Assembly (NCBI RefSeq): GCF_008017545.1
Contig: NZ_VRTZ01000001.1
Location: forward strand, 1,205,741 to 1,269,740
DNA from: Homoserinibacter sp. GY 40078
GTDB lineage: Bacteria; Actinomycetota; Actinomycetes; Actinomycetales; Microbacteriaceae
Reading direction: 5' to 3'
Length of the DNA stretch: 64,000 nt
The stretch's first letter is position 1, and each line of letters begins with the position of its first letter. Both the position numbers and the translations under genes were made by a program. Positions 41,843 through 49,553 of the stretch are shown here, piece after piece. A model generated the notes under the pieces. It was not told the origin of the DNA and ran no database searches. It saw nothing but the letters and a program-made list of their open reading frames with translations.

Positions 41843-43390
41843 ATGACCACACGACGCCCCGCACTCCTGTTCTCGGCTGCGGCTCTTGCCGCGGCCCTCG
41901 GCCTCACCGGCTGCGCCGTCGCGGCGACGAGCTCCGGATCCGACTCGACGACGGCAACGGTGACCCAGGTGGTCCCCGACGACCTTTCGGCGGAGGCCGT
42001 GCTCGCAGCGAACTCCGACGCCACCACGGTGAACGACGACGAGTGGAGCGCGAGCGACGCGGTGGACATCGCGGCGAGTTCCGACACCGTGACGATCTCG
42101 GAGGCCGGTGTGTATCGCCTCTCGGGGGAGTACACGGGTGGCGTGGTGATCGACGCGGGGGAGGATGCGCTGGTCGTGCTGATCCTCGACGGCGCCGACA
42201 TCGCGGGTGACGGTGGCCCCGGAATCCAGGTGACCTCGGCGGACGACGTGGGCATCTACCTCGCCGACGGCACCACGAACACCGTCACCGATGCGGGCGC
42301 CTCCTATGCGGACGACGCGGACTTCCACGCCGCGATCGCCTCGGCCGCCGACCTGACGATCTCGGGCGCGGGGTCGCTCGAGGTCACCGCGGTCGACGAC
42401 GGCATCTCGACGAGCGACGATCTCGTGATCCTCTCCGGCGCGATCGATGTCACCTCCGGCGACGACGGCCTGCGCGGCCATGACTCGCTGGTCGTCAAGG
42501 GTGGCGACATCACCGTCGACGCCTCGGGTGGCGACGCCCTGAAGTCCGACACGGACGACGACGAGACGAAGGGCTGGATCGAGATCGCGGGCGGGACGCT
42601 CGACCTCACGACCGGCGACGACGGGCTCGATGCGGCCACCGACATCGTGGTCACGGGAGGCGAGATCAGCATCTCCGCCGCCGACGACGGCATGCACTCC
42701 GAGACGATCCTCGTGATCGAGGGTGGCGATGTGACGGTGGCGGGTTCCGAGGAGGGACTCGAGAGCTTCACGATCTCGCTCGCGGGCGGCACGATCGATG
42801 TCACGTCGAACGACGACGGAGTGAACGCCTCAGGCGGCGACTCCTCTGGCGGTGGCGGCATGGGCGGCGGAATGGGCGACGGCGGCCAGCTGATCTCGAT
42901 CTCGGGTGGCGAGGTCGTGATCGACGCGCAAGGCGACGGCCTCGACTCGAACGGATCGCTCGAGATGTCCGGCGGAACCGTCACCGTCTACGGCCCAACG
43001 GGTGACGGCAACGGCGCGCTCGACACGAACGGCAGCCTCACGGTTTCGGGCGGGACGCTCGTCGCGATCGGCAGCTCCGGCATGGCCGAGTCTCCCGACA
43101 CGGATTCGGCGCAGAGCTTCGTGGCGGCGCTCGCGAGCGGATCGGCGGGGCAGCTCGTGCAGGTGGTGGATGCCGATGGCGAGGTCATCGCCGAGGTGAC
43201 CGCCACGAAGCAGTTCGCGAGCGTCGTGGTGAGCACTCCGGATGTCGTGGGTGGCGCGAGCTACACCGTGCTCGTCGACGGCCAGGAGGCCGGTACCGCA
43301 ACCTCGGGCGAGGCCCTCGCGGGCGACATGGGCGGTGGCATGGGCGGTGGCGGCATGGACGGCGACGACCGCGGACCGTCCCGCGGATGA
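41843..43390 (+). CDS. Secreted DUF4353 (carbohydrate-binding-like) beta-helix lipoprotein
   Basis: Exported protein of 515 residues. The lipobox LTGC gives lipid-anchored Cys24. From about 185 to 391 it has nine turn-like repeats with an acidic DDG/EEG/GDG signature (D185, D207, D230, D259, D281, E303, D324, G364, G389), mostly about 22 residues apart, as in a parallel beta-helix. A Gly/Met linker (GGGGMGGGMGDGG) interrupts it near 336-348, and a second Gly/Met-rich tail ends the protein. It is very acidic and contains no cysteine after the lipobox. Metal or glycan binding at the surface is plausible. AAGGAGAACCCC precedes ATG 41843. Confidence 0.86.
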   Translation: MTTRRPALLFSAAALAAALGLTGCAVAATSSGSDSTTATVTQVVPDDLSAEAVLAANSDATTVNDDEWSASDAVDIAASSDTVTISEAGVYRLSGEYTGGVVIDAGEDALVVLILDGADIAGDGGPGIQVTSADDVGIYLADGTTNTVTDAGASYADDADFHAAIASAADLTISGAGSLEVTAVDDGISTSDDLVILSGAIDVTSGDDGLRGHDSLVVKGGDITVDASGGDALKSDTDDDETKGWIEIAGGTLDLTTGDDGLDAATDIVVTGGEISISAADDGMHSETILVIEGGDVTVAGSEEGLESFTISLAGGTIDVTSNDDGVNASGGDSSGGGGMGGGMGDGGQLISISGGEVVIDAQGDGLDSNGSLEMSGGTVTVYGPTGDGNGALDTNGSLTVSGGTLVAIGSSGMAESPDTDSAQSFVAALASGSAGQLVQVVDADGEVIAEVTATKQFASVVVSTPDVVGGASYTVLVDGQEAGTATSGEALAGDMGGGMGGGGMDGDDRGPSRG

Positions 43391-43444
43391 CCTCGGACGC
43401 GCGGGCGCCCGGCGTCCGCGCGTCCGCTGCCCCACACTGGGTGG

Positions 43445-43864
43445 ATGATCTCGACGACGCTCGCCCGCGCTCTGCGCGACGCAGGACTCGTCTGGACCCC
43501 CGCATCCGGCGATGCGTTCCAGATCGCGGGTGGTGAGTTCGAGGGCGATGTCTTCACCGTCAGCGACATGACGATCGAGCCGCATCACTACCCGACGGGC
43601 ACCGTGCTCGGCTTCAACGGCACCACCGAGTGGGCGCTGGACTCGGTCGCCCTCGACGACGCGCTCTGGCTGCCCCGGGAGGAGCAGCTGCGCGAGTTGC
43701 TGCGGGGTTCGTTCCGGTTTCTCGAGCGCGAGGCGCTGCCCGAGGGCGGTGTCGTCTACCGGGTGGTGATCGAGCTGGGCGGTGAGGTCCGCGCGTTCGA
43801 TTCCGACGACGCGACCGAGGCGTACGGCGAGGCGCTGCTCGCGCTCATCCGCGCGGCGTCCTGA
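43445..43864 (+). CDS. Conserved hypothetical protein
   Basis: Soluble alpha/beta protein of 139 residues of unrecognised function, without signal or membrane segment. It begins MISTTLARALRDAGLVW, carries acidic surface segments and ends in a helix. ATG 43445 follows CACACT (43433-43438) by 6 bases, so the gene may be leaderless. It is on the plus strand between the DUF4353 gene and a convergent MFS gene. Similar small proteins occur in Microbacteriaceae under varying misnomers; I assign no role. Confidence 0.75.
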   Translation: MISTTLARALRDAGLVWTPASGDAFQIAGGEFEGDVFTVSDMTIEPHHYPTGTVLGFNGTTEWALDSVALDDALWLPREEQLRELLRGSFRFLEREALPEGGVVYRVVIELGGEVRAFDSDDATEAYGEALLALIRAAS

Positions 43865-43895
43865 GCCGCCGCCCGGACGCGGGCCGTGAAACGGG

Positions 43896-45296
43896 TCAGT
43901 CGACGCCCCCGTCGCCTCCGGCCGCCGCGCGGCTCGTGCTCGGCACCGCAAGATCCTCAACCGGCACCGACTTCGACTGGCCGAGGTACTGGGCCGAGAT
44001 CGTGCGGTATGACTTCGTGAGGAAGGCGGCCGCCGCAGCGAGCACCATGATGAGACCCGCCACGAGGAACACGAGCGCGATGCCGCGCGCCTCGCCTTCG
44101 CCCAGCAGCCAGCCGAGCGCCGCGGAGCCGTCGCTCGACTCGACGTAGGGGATGATCACGAATTCGGCGAGCGGGGCGATGAGGAACGCCGTGATGGGCG
44201 CCGCCGCCGACTCGAACGCGGCCGCGAAGCCGAACACGCGGCCCTGCGTCTCGAACGGGACGACCTTCTGGATGATCGTCTGCTCGGACGCCTCGATGGC
44301 CGGCACGAGCACCATGTAGAGCCAGATCCCGCCCGCGTAGAGCCACCACCATTCGCGCAACGTGAAGACCGCGCCGATGAGGCCCATCACCATGACGAGC
44401 AGCAGCAGGGTGCGGATGGGGTTGCGGCCGAGCCCGAACTTCGCGATCACGAGGCCGCCGATGATGAAGCCGGTGGAGGTCACCCCGAGCACGACCCCCC
44501 ACAGCTCCACGGGGAAGAGCTCGAGACCGTACGGGTCCATGAGGGCCATGTAGACGCCGCCGATGAAGTTGTTGAACGTCGAGAAGATGATGAGCGCGAA
44601 CAGCCCGGTCGCCGCGCGGACCGCGGTGATGCTGCCGCGCAGGTCGAGCAGCCCGGTGCGGTTGGGGTCGCGTACGGGCTCGTCTTCCGGGACCCGCAGG
44701 AACAGCAGGTGCACGAGGGCGGCGGCGGTGAGCACGAGAGCGATCACGAGAGTCCACCCCATGCCGAGGAGGCCGACCGAGAGCCCGCTGAACACGCTCG
44801 TGACCGTGAAGGCGAGCCCCTGCACCGTGCCGACCATGCCGTTCGCGTTGGCGTGACGCTCCTCCGGGACGAGCAGCGTCACGGTCGTCGAGAGCGCGAT
44901 GTTGCGCATGTTCTCGACCACCGCGCCGATCAGGATGATCACGGTGAAGAACCAGAACGCGGGCCCGCCGATGTCGACGAGCTGCGACTCCGGGTACAGC
45001 AGGTAGAGGCCCCCGGCGAGCCCGAACGCGATGAGGGTGACGATGCCCGCGAACACCATGACGCGATGCTTGCGATGCCGGTCGACGATCGTGCCGAACA
45101 CCATCGAGAACAGCGCGACGAGCAGCATGTACGCGCCGCCGATGATGCCGGTGGCGAGCACCGACCTCGTCTCGAGGTAGACCCAGAAGGTCAGCGCGAA
45201 CCAGAGGTAGCTCGTGGTCACGTTGGCGATACCCGTGTTGACGAGCACCTGGAAGAAGGTCCGCATCCGGTCAGGGTAGCCGGTACCCACCGACAT
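43896..45296 (-). CDS. MFS transporter
   Basis: Membrane transporter of about 466 residues with some 12 hydrophobic segments in two bundles. The loop-2/3 region FGTIVDRHRKHRVMV follows the MFS A motif pattern, and GRVFGFAAAFES and the N-terminal TSYLWFALTFWVYLETRS resemble multidrug/macrolide (MefA-like) exporters. The ATG at 45296 lies 11 bases after the preceding stop, with GGAGAAG about 14 bases upstream; ATG 45266 is an alternative. It probably forms an operon with the DUF4349 lipoprotein gene. Substrate unknown. Confidence 0.86.
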   Translation of the reverse strand: MSVGTGYPDRMRTFFQVLVNTGIANVTTSYLWFALTFWVYLETRSVLATGIIGGAYMLLVALFSMVFGTIVDRHRKHRVMVFAGIVTLIAFGLAGGLYLLYPESQLVDIGGPAFWFFTVIILIGAVVENMRNIALSTTVTLLVPEERHANANGMVGTVQGLAFTVTSVFSGLSVGLLGMGWTLVIALVLTAAALVHLLFLRVPEDEPVRDPNRTGLLDLRGSITAVRAATGLFALIIFSTFNNFIGGVYMALMDPYGLELFPVELWGVVLGVTSTGFIIGGLVIAKFGLGRNPIRTLLLLVMVMGLIGAVFTLREWWWLYAGGIWLYMVLVPAIEASEQTIIQKVVPFETQGRVFGFAAAFESAAAPITAFLIAPLAEFVIIPYVESSDGSAALGWLLGEGEARGIALVFLVAGLIMVLAAAAAFLTKSYRTISAQYLGQSKSVPVEDLAVPSTSRAAAGGDGGVD

Positions 45297-45307
45297 GTGA
45301 ACAGTGT

Positions 45308-46171
45308 CTACTTCTCCTGGGGGCGCTCCTTGCTCGCCCGTCGCACGACCACGACGATCGCCGCCGCAATGGCGCCGAGCAGCAGCAGCCAGGGCAGGCC
45401 GATCCCGGCCGCCACCGCGACTCCCGCCCAGAACCCGACGAAGGCGTTCCACCCCACGGCGACCCCTTCGACGAACGAGGAGGGACCCTCGGGCGGCGGC
45501 GCGAGACCCTCGGAGCGCAGGTGCAGCGTGATGGTCGACATCGCGATCTGATCGGCGAGCGCGCGCTGCTCGGCCTCGAGCGTCTCCAGCTGGGTCTGGC
45601 GATCCGCGATCGCGGTCTCGAGCTTGATGAGATCGGTCGTCTCGGTCGCGTCGGAGAGCCAGTCGGTATACCGCGCGATCGAGGTTCGCAAGGTCCGGAT
45701 GCGCACCTCGAGGTCGCGCTGCGTCGCGCCCACCTCGACCGCGTCGAACTGCGTCTCATCGACGTCGCCGAGCTCGGCGAGTTGCGCGCGCACCTCCTCG
45801 ACGGAGTCCGCCGGCACGCGCAGGGTGAGGGTGGCGCTCGCCTCCTCATCGTCGCGCGGTGCGATCTCGTTGCGGGCGTCGACCCGCCCGCCCGCCTCGG
45901 TGACGATCGCGGTCGCGTCGGTCGCCGCCTCGATCGGGTCATCGACCGTGATCACGATGCTCCCGGTGATCACGACCGCGCGATCAGCCTCGCCGGGCTC
46001 CTCGGCCGAGCCGGCCTCGCCCGTGTCGCCTCCGCTCACGACCTCGCCGTCGGCCGAGTCCACCGCGATGTCGCCACCGCTGCCGTACTGCTGCGCGCTG
46101 CATCCGGAGAGCAGAATCGCGGATGCCACGACCGCCACGAGGAGGGCGGAAGAACGTCGAATGTGCCTCAT
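45308..46171 (-). CDS. DUF4349-domain lipoprotein with C-terminal membrane anchor
   Basis: Envelope protein of 287 residues. The signal peptide ends in the lipobox ILLSGC (Cys24). An acidic Gly/Glu/Ala linker follows, then the DUF4349 domain (ITVDDPIEAATDATAIVTEAGGRVD; LRVPADSVEEV), and a long coiled coil (about 150-215: IRTLRTSIARY, ETAIADRQTQLETLEAEQRAL). A hydrophobic C-terminal segment (about 245-275) ends with Arg/Lys. The function of the family is unknown. It is divergent from the small charged protein at 46400 across four 11-bp-phased repeats. Confidence 0.87.
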   Translation of the reverse strand: MRHIRRSSALLVAVVASAILLSGCSAQQYGSGGDIAVDSADGEVVSGGDTGEAGSAEEPGEADRAVVITGSIVITVDDPIEAATDATAIVTEAGGRVDARNEIAPRDDEEASATLTLRVPADSVEEVRAQLAELGDVDETQFDAVEVGATQRDLEVRIRTLRTSIARYTDWLSDATETTDLIKLETAIADRQTQLETLEAEQRALADQIAMSTITLHLRSEGLAPPPEGPSSFVEGVAVGWNAFVGFWAGVAVAAGIGLPWLLLLGAIAAAIVVVVRRASKERPQEK

Positions 46172-46214
46172 GTCGTCACGGTAGGACCGCGCTCGGGGGT
46201 TCCACCACCCAACC

Positions 46215-46257
46215 TCGATCACGATTCGATCGTCTTCCGATCACGGTCCGATCACGG
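46215..46257. promoter_or_regulatory. Four GATC-centred direct repeats at 11-bp spacing
   Basis: GATCAC (46217), GATCGT (46228), GATCAC (46239) and GATCAC (46250) start exactly 11 bases apart. The last two belong to the directly adjoining 11-mers TCCGATCACGG (46236-46246, 46247-46257). This phasing is typical of sites for OmpR/PhoB-family response regulators. They lie in the divergent promoter region of the DUF4349 gene and the small protein at 46400; the rest of that 228-base gap shows nothing else clear. Confidence 0.6.
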
Positions 46258-46399
46258 GCGCCGAGACCGGATGCGCGTGTAGGCACTCCGTTGCGTCGTG
46301 TCAAGCCCGTGTCGGCATCCGTCTCGCCGCGATCCAATGAAGAGGACGTACGGCGGATCGGCCGTCGTGCGATTCCTTTCAGAGTCAGAGGAGGACGAC

Positions 46400-46597
46400 A
46401 TGGGATTCCTGGACCAGGCGAAGGACGCTGCCGAGGCCACCGGTGAGAAGGTCGGCGAGTGGGTCGACGACACCAAGGAGCGCATCTCCGACAAGGCCGA
46501 CGAGGCCCGAGCCGAGGCTGACGTGAAGAAGGCCGAGGCCGAACGCGACAGCGTCAAGGCGAAGAACGACTACAAGGAGAAGCTGCGCGAGGACTGA
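46400..46597 (+). CDS. Small highly charged helical protein
   Basis: Protein of 65 residues, almost entirely Lys/Glu/Asp/Ala and predicted helical (ATGEKVGEWVDDTKERISDKADEARAEA pattern, heptad-like). It resembles small CsbD/LEA-like stress proteins in composition only. ATG 46400 is supported by AGAGGAGGA directly upstream. It is followed by a strong 17-bp hairpin terminator. Confidence 0.78.
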   Translation: MGFLDQAKDAAEATGEKVGEWVDDTKERISDKADEARAEADVKKAEAERDSVKAKNDYKEKLRED

Positions 46598-46611
46598 TCC
46601 CGCGGCAGCCC

Positions 46612-46650
46612 ACCACCCCATGCCCCGATACCCTCGGGGCATGGGGTGGT
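46612..46650. terminator. 17-bp hairpin after the small charged protein, overlapping next start
   Basis: Perfect arms 46612-46628 and 46634-46650 (ACCACCCCATGCCCCGA and its complement) enclose a 5-base loop. No T-tract follows. Both possible ATG starts of the downstream hydrolase (46620, 46641) lie inside the stem. Confidence 0.8.
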
Positions 46651-47435
46651 CTCCGTTCCGGCGTGCTCCTCTTCTGCACGTTGCCGACGACCGCGGCTCG
46701 GGGCCGGTGGTCGTGTTCATTCACGGCATCGCGTCGTCGTCGATCACCTGGACGAACGTCGTGCCGCTCCTCGAGGGCAGCCACCGGTGCATCCTCATCG
46801 ATCTGCTGGGCTTCGGGGGTTCGCCGATCCCCGCGGATGCCGAGTTCACCCTGAAGGAGCACGTCGCGGCCCTCGACCGCACGATCCGCAGCCTGCGACT
46901 GCGTGAGCCGTTCATCCTCGTGGGGCACTCGATGGGTGGCCTCATCGCGCCCCGTTACGCGGCGCGGCACCGGGGGCGCGTGAGTCGGCTCGTGCTCGTC
47001 AGCCCGCCGATCTACCTCGCGCCGGATGCGCTTTCGGACGACCGCGACCGCATGCGCCAAGACTTCTACCTGCGCGCGTACCGCTACATCCGCGAGAACC
47101 GCGAGTTCACCCTCCGCAACGGCGGCATCGTGGGCGACCTGCTCGCGATCCCGCGCGCCATGGATATCAACGAACGCACCTGGGTGCCGTTCGTGAAGTC
47201 GCTCGAGCACACCATCGAATCGCAGACCGCGATCTCCGATCTGGCGGCGCTGCGGGTGCCCGTGGAGATCCTCTACGGCACGCTCGATGAGTTCGCCTCG
47301 CCGGGCGGCATCCGGATCGCGGAGCGGATTCGCGGGGTCTCCGTCACGCGGGTGCGGGCGAGCGATCACCTCATCGGTAAACGACTGGCGAGGGCTGTCG
47401 CGGCGGCGGTCGACCGGCCATCCGGGCGGGACTAG
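46620..47435 (+). CDS. Alpha/beta-fold hydrolase
   Basis: Cytoplasmic hydrolase of up to 271 residues with oxyanion motif VVFIHGIASSS, nucleophile elbow VGHSMGGL (Ser near residue 104), acid in GTLDEFASPG and the histidine in ASDHLIG. The substrate is unknown (esterase, lyase or epoxide-hydrolase-like families all possible). The start is uncertain: ATG 46620 and ATG 46641 both sit in the preceding hairpin, and neither has a clear ribosome-binding site. Expression may therefore depend on mRNA folding or a start inside the stem. Confidence 0.85.
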   Translation: MPRYPRGMGWSPFRRAPLLHVADDRGSGPVVVFIHGIASSSITWTNVVPLLEGSHRCILIDLLGFGGSPIPADAEFTLKEHVAALDRTIRSLRLREPFILVGHSMGGLIAPRYAARHRGRVSRLVLVSPPIYLAPDALSDDRDRMRQDFYLRAYRYIRENREFTLRNGGIVGDLLAIPRAMDINERTWVPFVKSLEHTIESQTAISDLAALRVPVEILYGTLDEFASPGGIRIAERIRGVSVTRVRASDHLIGKRLARAVAAAVDRPSGRD

Positions 47436-47522
47436 GGACCCGGCTAAGCGTTCGCCAGCCTGCTCGCCGGCCCGCTCGCGGGGGCTGGGCGTGTCGAAAC
47501 CGTGCGCTCTAGGCTGCTCAGC

Positions 47523-48509
47523 ATGCAGCATCGCATCCTCGGCCGCACCGGCCGCGACGTGTCCGTCATCGGTCTCGGCACCTGGCAGCTCGGCGCCGAC
47601 TGGGGCGAGGTGAGCGAGGGTGACGCGCGCGCCGTGCTCGACGCGAGCCTCGCCGCCGGGGTGACGTTCTACGACACCGCCGACGTCTACGGCGACGGCC
47701 GAAGCGAGAGCCTCATCGGCGCGTGGCGCCGCGACCGTCCGGATGCCGAGGTCACGGTGGCCACCAAGATGGGTCGCCGCATGGAGCAGCTCCCCGAGAA
47801 CTACGTGCTCGAGAACTTCCGCGCCTGGACCGACCGCAGCCGCCGCAACCTGGGCGTCGACACGCTCGATCTCGTGCAACTGCACTGCCCGCCGACCGCC
47901 GTGTTCTCCTCCGACGAGGTCTACGACGCCCTCGACACCCTCGTCGCCGACGGCGCGATCGCCGACTACGGGGTGAGTGTCGAGACCGTTGATCAGGCGC
48001 TCACCGCGATCGCGCGGCCCCGAGTGGCGAGCGTGCAGATCATCCTCAACGCCTTCCGACTGAAGCCGCTCGACGCGGTGCTCCCCGCGGCGTCGGATGC
48101 GGGCGTCGGCATCATCGCGCGGGTTCCTCTCGCGAGCGGGCTGCTCTCGGGCCGGTACACGCACGACACGGCCTTCTCGGCCGACGACCATCGCAGCTAC
48201 AACCGTCACGGCGAGGCCTTCGACCAGGGTGAGACCTTCTCGGGGGTCGATTACGACGAGGGTGTCGAGGCGGCGCGCGAGTTCTCGGCGCTCGCCGCCG
48301 ATGCGGGGCTCGCGCCCGCCACCGCGGCCCTTGCTTGGGTTGCCCAGCTGCCGGGCGTCTCGACCGTCATCCCGGGTGCGCGCAATGTGGCGCAGGCGGA
48401 AGGCAACGCGGCCGCAGGATCGGTGCCGCCGCTGCCGCAGAGCCTTCTCGACGGGGTCCGCGACATCTACGACCGTCGTTTCCGGGCGGCCGTGCACCCG
48501 CGGTGGTGA
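47523..48509 (+). CDS. Aldo/keto reductase
   Basis: Barrel oxidoreductase of 328 residues, tetrad D51 (YDTADVYG), Y56, K82 (VATKMG), H121 (QLHCPP). The C-terminal cofactor loop STVIPGARNVAQAEGN is typical. TAGGCT at 47510-47515 is 7 bases before ATG 47523, so it may be leaderless. The truncated-haemoglobin gene follows after four bases, so the two are cotranscribed. Broad-specificity aldehyde/quinone reductase is the likely class; substrate unknown. Confidence 0.88.
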   Translation: MQHRILGRTGRDVSVIGLGTWQLGADWGEVSEGDARAVLDASLAAGVTFYDTADVYGDGRSESLIGAWRRDRPDAEVTVATKMGRRMEQLPENYVLENFRAWTDRSRRNLGVDTLDLVQLHCPPTAVFSSDEVYDALDTLVADGAIADYGVSVETVDQALTAIARPRVASVQIILNAFRLKPLDAVLPAASDAGVGIIARVPLASGLLSGRYTHDTAFSADDHRSYNRHGEAFDQGETFSGVDYDEGVEAAREFSALAADAGLAPATAALAWVAQLPGVSTVIPGARNVAQAEGNAAAGSVPPLPQSLLDGVRDIYDRRFRAAVHPRW

Positions 48510-48513
48510 CGCG

Positions 48514-48870
48514 ATGACCCTCTACCGTCGGTTGGGCGGCGCGGATGCCGTGGCTCGCGTCGTGGATCTGCTCTACGACCGGGCACTCGCCGATGAGCTC
48601 GTGGGTCCGCTGTTCGCCGGAGTCGACATGGCGCGGTTGCGCGCGCATCAGACGGACTTCCTGATCGCGGCGATCGGCGGGCCGGAGCGCTACGAGGGGG
48701 CGGGGCTGCGCGCGGCGCACTCCCACCTGCGCGTCGACGACGCCCGCTTCGATCGGATGGTCCAGCTGCTCGCCGAGGTGCTCGCGGATGCGGGAATCGA
48801 TCCGGCGCTCGCGGATGACGTGCTGGGCCGCGTCTCTCGCCTACGGGTCGCGGTGGTCGCCTCCGTGTGA
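48514..48870 (+). CDS. Truncated haemoglobin (group I-like)
   Basis: Haem protein of 118 residues: N-terminal TLYRRLGGADAV, LLYDRAL with the B10 tyrosine near residue 21, GPLFAGVDMARLRAHQTDFLIAAIGGP, and the proximal (F8) histidine in AHSHLRV (about H71). Group I members detoxify NO or bind O2. It starts four bases after the aldo/keto reductase stop. An overlapping frame starting further upstream is a shadow of the reductase. Confidence 0.86.
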   Translation: MTLYRRLGGADAVARVVDLLYDRALADELVGPLFAGVDMARLRAHQTDFLIAAIGGPERYEGAGLRAAHSHLRVDDARFDRMVQLLAEVLADAGIDPALADDVLGRVSRLRVAVVASV

Positions 48871-48898
48871 GCGGCGGCGGAGGCACGGCCCGCGCGGT

Positions 48899-49489
48899 TC
48901 AGGAGAACAGGTTGCGCACGCCGCGGCGGTAACCGGTGGGGTCGAACCCCGGCAGCAGCGCGGACTGCAGGATGTGTCCCTGCAGCAGGCCGAGCATCGC
49001 CGGCGCGGTCGTATGGCCCCACTCTGCGGCGCTCGCGTCGTCGAGGTGGCGGACCTCCGCCGCCCATCGGACGAGGAACTCCGTGACGGTGTCGAGCATC
49101 CGCACGAGCACGGTGTCGACGAGCTGCGACATGTCGACTTCGAAGAACGACTCCGACCACAGCTGCACGAGCAGGCGCGAGTCGCGGATCTCGAGTGCGA
49201 GCCCGTCCATGACGACGCCGATGAACTCGTCAGGAGTCGGCAGCGGCGGCTGCGCGAGTCGGACCTGGAGCTCGGCGACGCGGTGGCCGATGATCTGCTG
49301 CGCTGCCGCGACGACGATGTCCTGTTTGCTATCGAACTGGAGGTAGATCGCCCCTGCCGAGAGCCCGGAGCGCTCGATGATGTCGGCCATCGAGGTGCGG
49401 TGGAAGCCCTTCTCGGCGAAGCAGTCGAGCGCGGCGTCGACGATCTGCGCCCGCCGCGACTCTCGATGGGCTTCGGACACCTTGGGCAT
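48899..49489 (-). CDS. TetR-family regulator
   Basis: Repressor of 196 residues with the N-terminal TetR HTH (IVDAALDCFAEKGFHRTSMADIIERSGLSAGAIYLQFDSKQDIV) and a helical effector domain. It is divergent from the membrane-protein gene at 49554. The gap holds GAACGAGCGTTC, a typical TetR-type box overlapping the promoter of both, so it probably represses that transporter-like gene and itself. Confidence 0.9.
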   Translation of the reverse strand: MPKVSEAHRESRRAQIVDAALDCFAEKGFHRTSMADIIERSGLSAGAIYLQFDSKQDIVVAAAQQIIGHRVAELQVRLAQPPLPTPDEFIGVVMDGLALEIRDSRLLVQLWSESFFEVDMSQLVDTVLVRMLDTVTEFLVRWAAEVRHLDDASAAEWGHTTAPAMLGLLQGHILQSALLPGFDPTGYRRGVRNLFS

Positions 49490-49512
49490 GGTGCGACTCT
49501 AGTCGTTCTGCT

Positions 49513-49530
49513 ATAAAAGAACGAGCGTTC
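49513..49530. promoter_or_regulatory. TATAAA -10 and TetR-type operator GAACG-AG-CGTTC
   Basis: TATAAA at 49513-49518 is a good plus-strand -10 hexamer. The palindrome GAACGAGCGTTC (49519-49530) follows at once and covers the expected transcription start of the membrane-protein gene. GTCGTTCT just upstream (49503-49510) resembles an additional half-site. Confidence 0.7.
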
Positions 49531-49553
49531 GTTTTTCTTTCTCAGGAGGCCCC

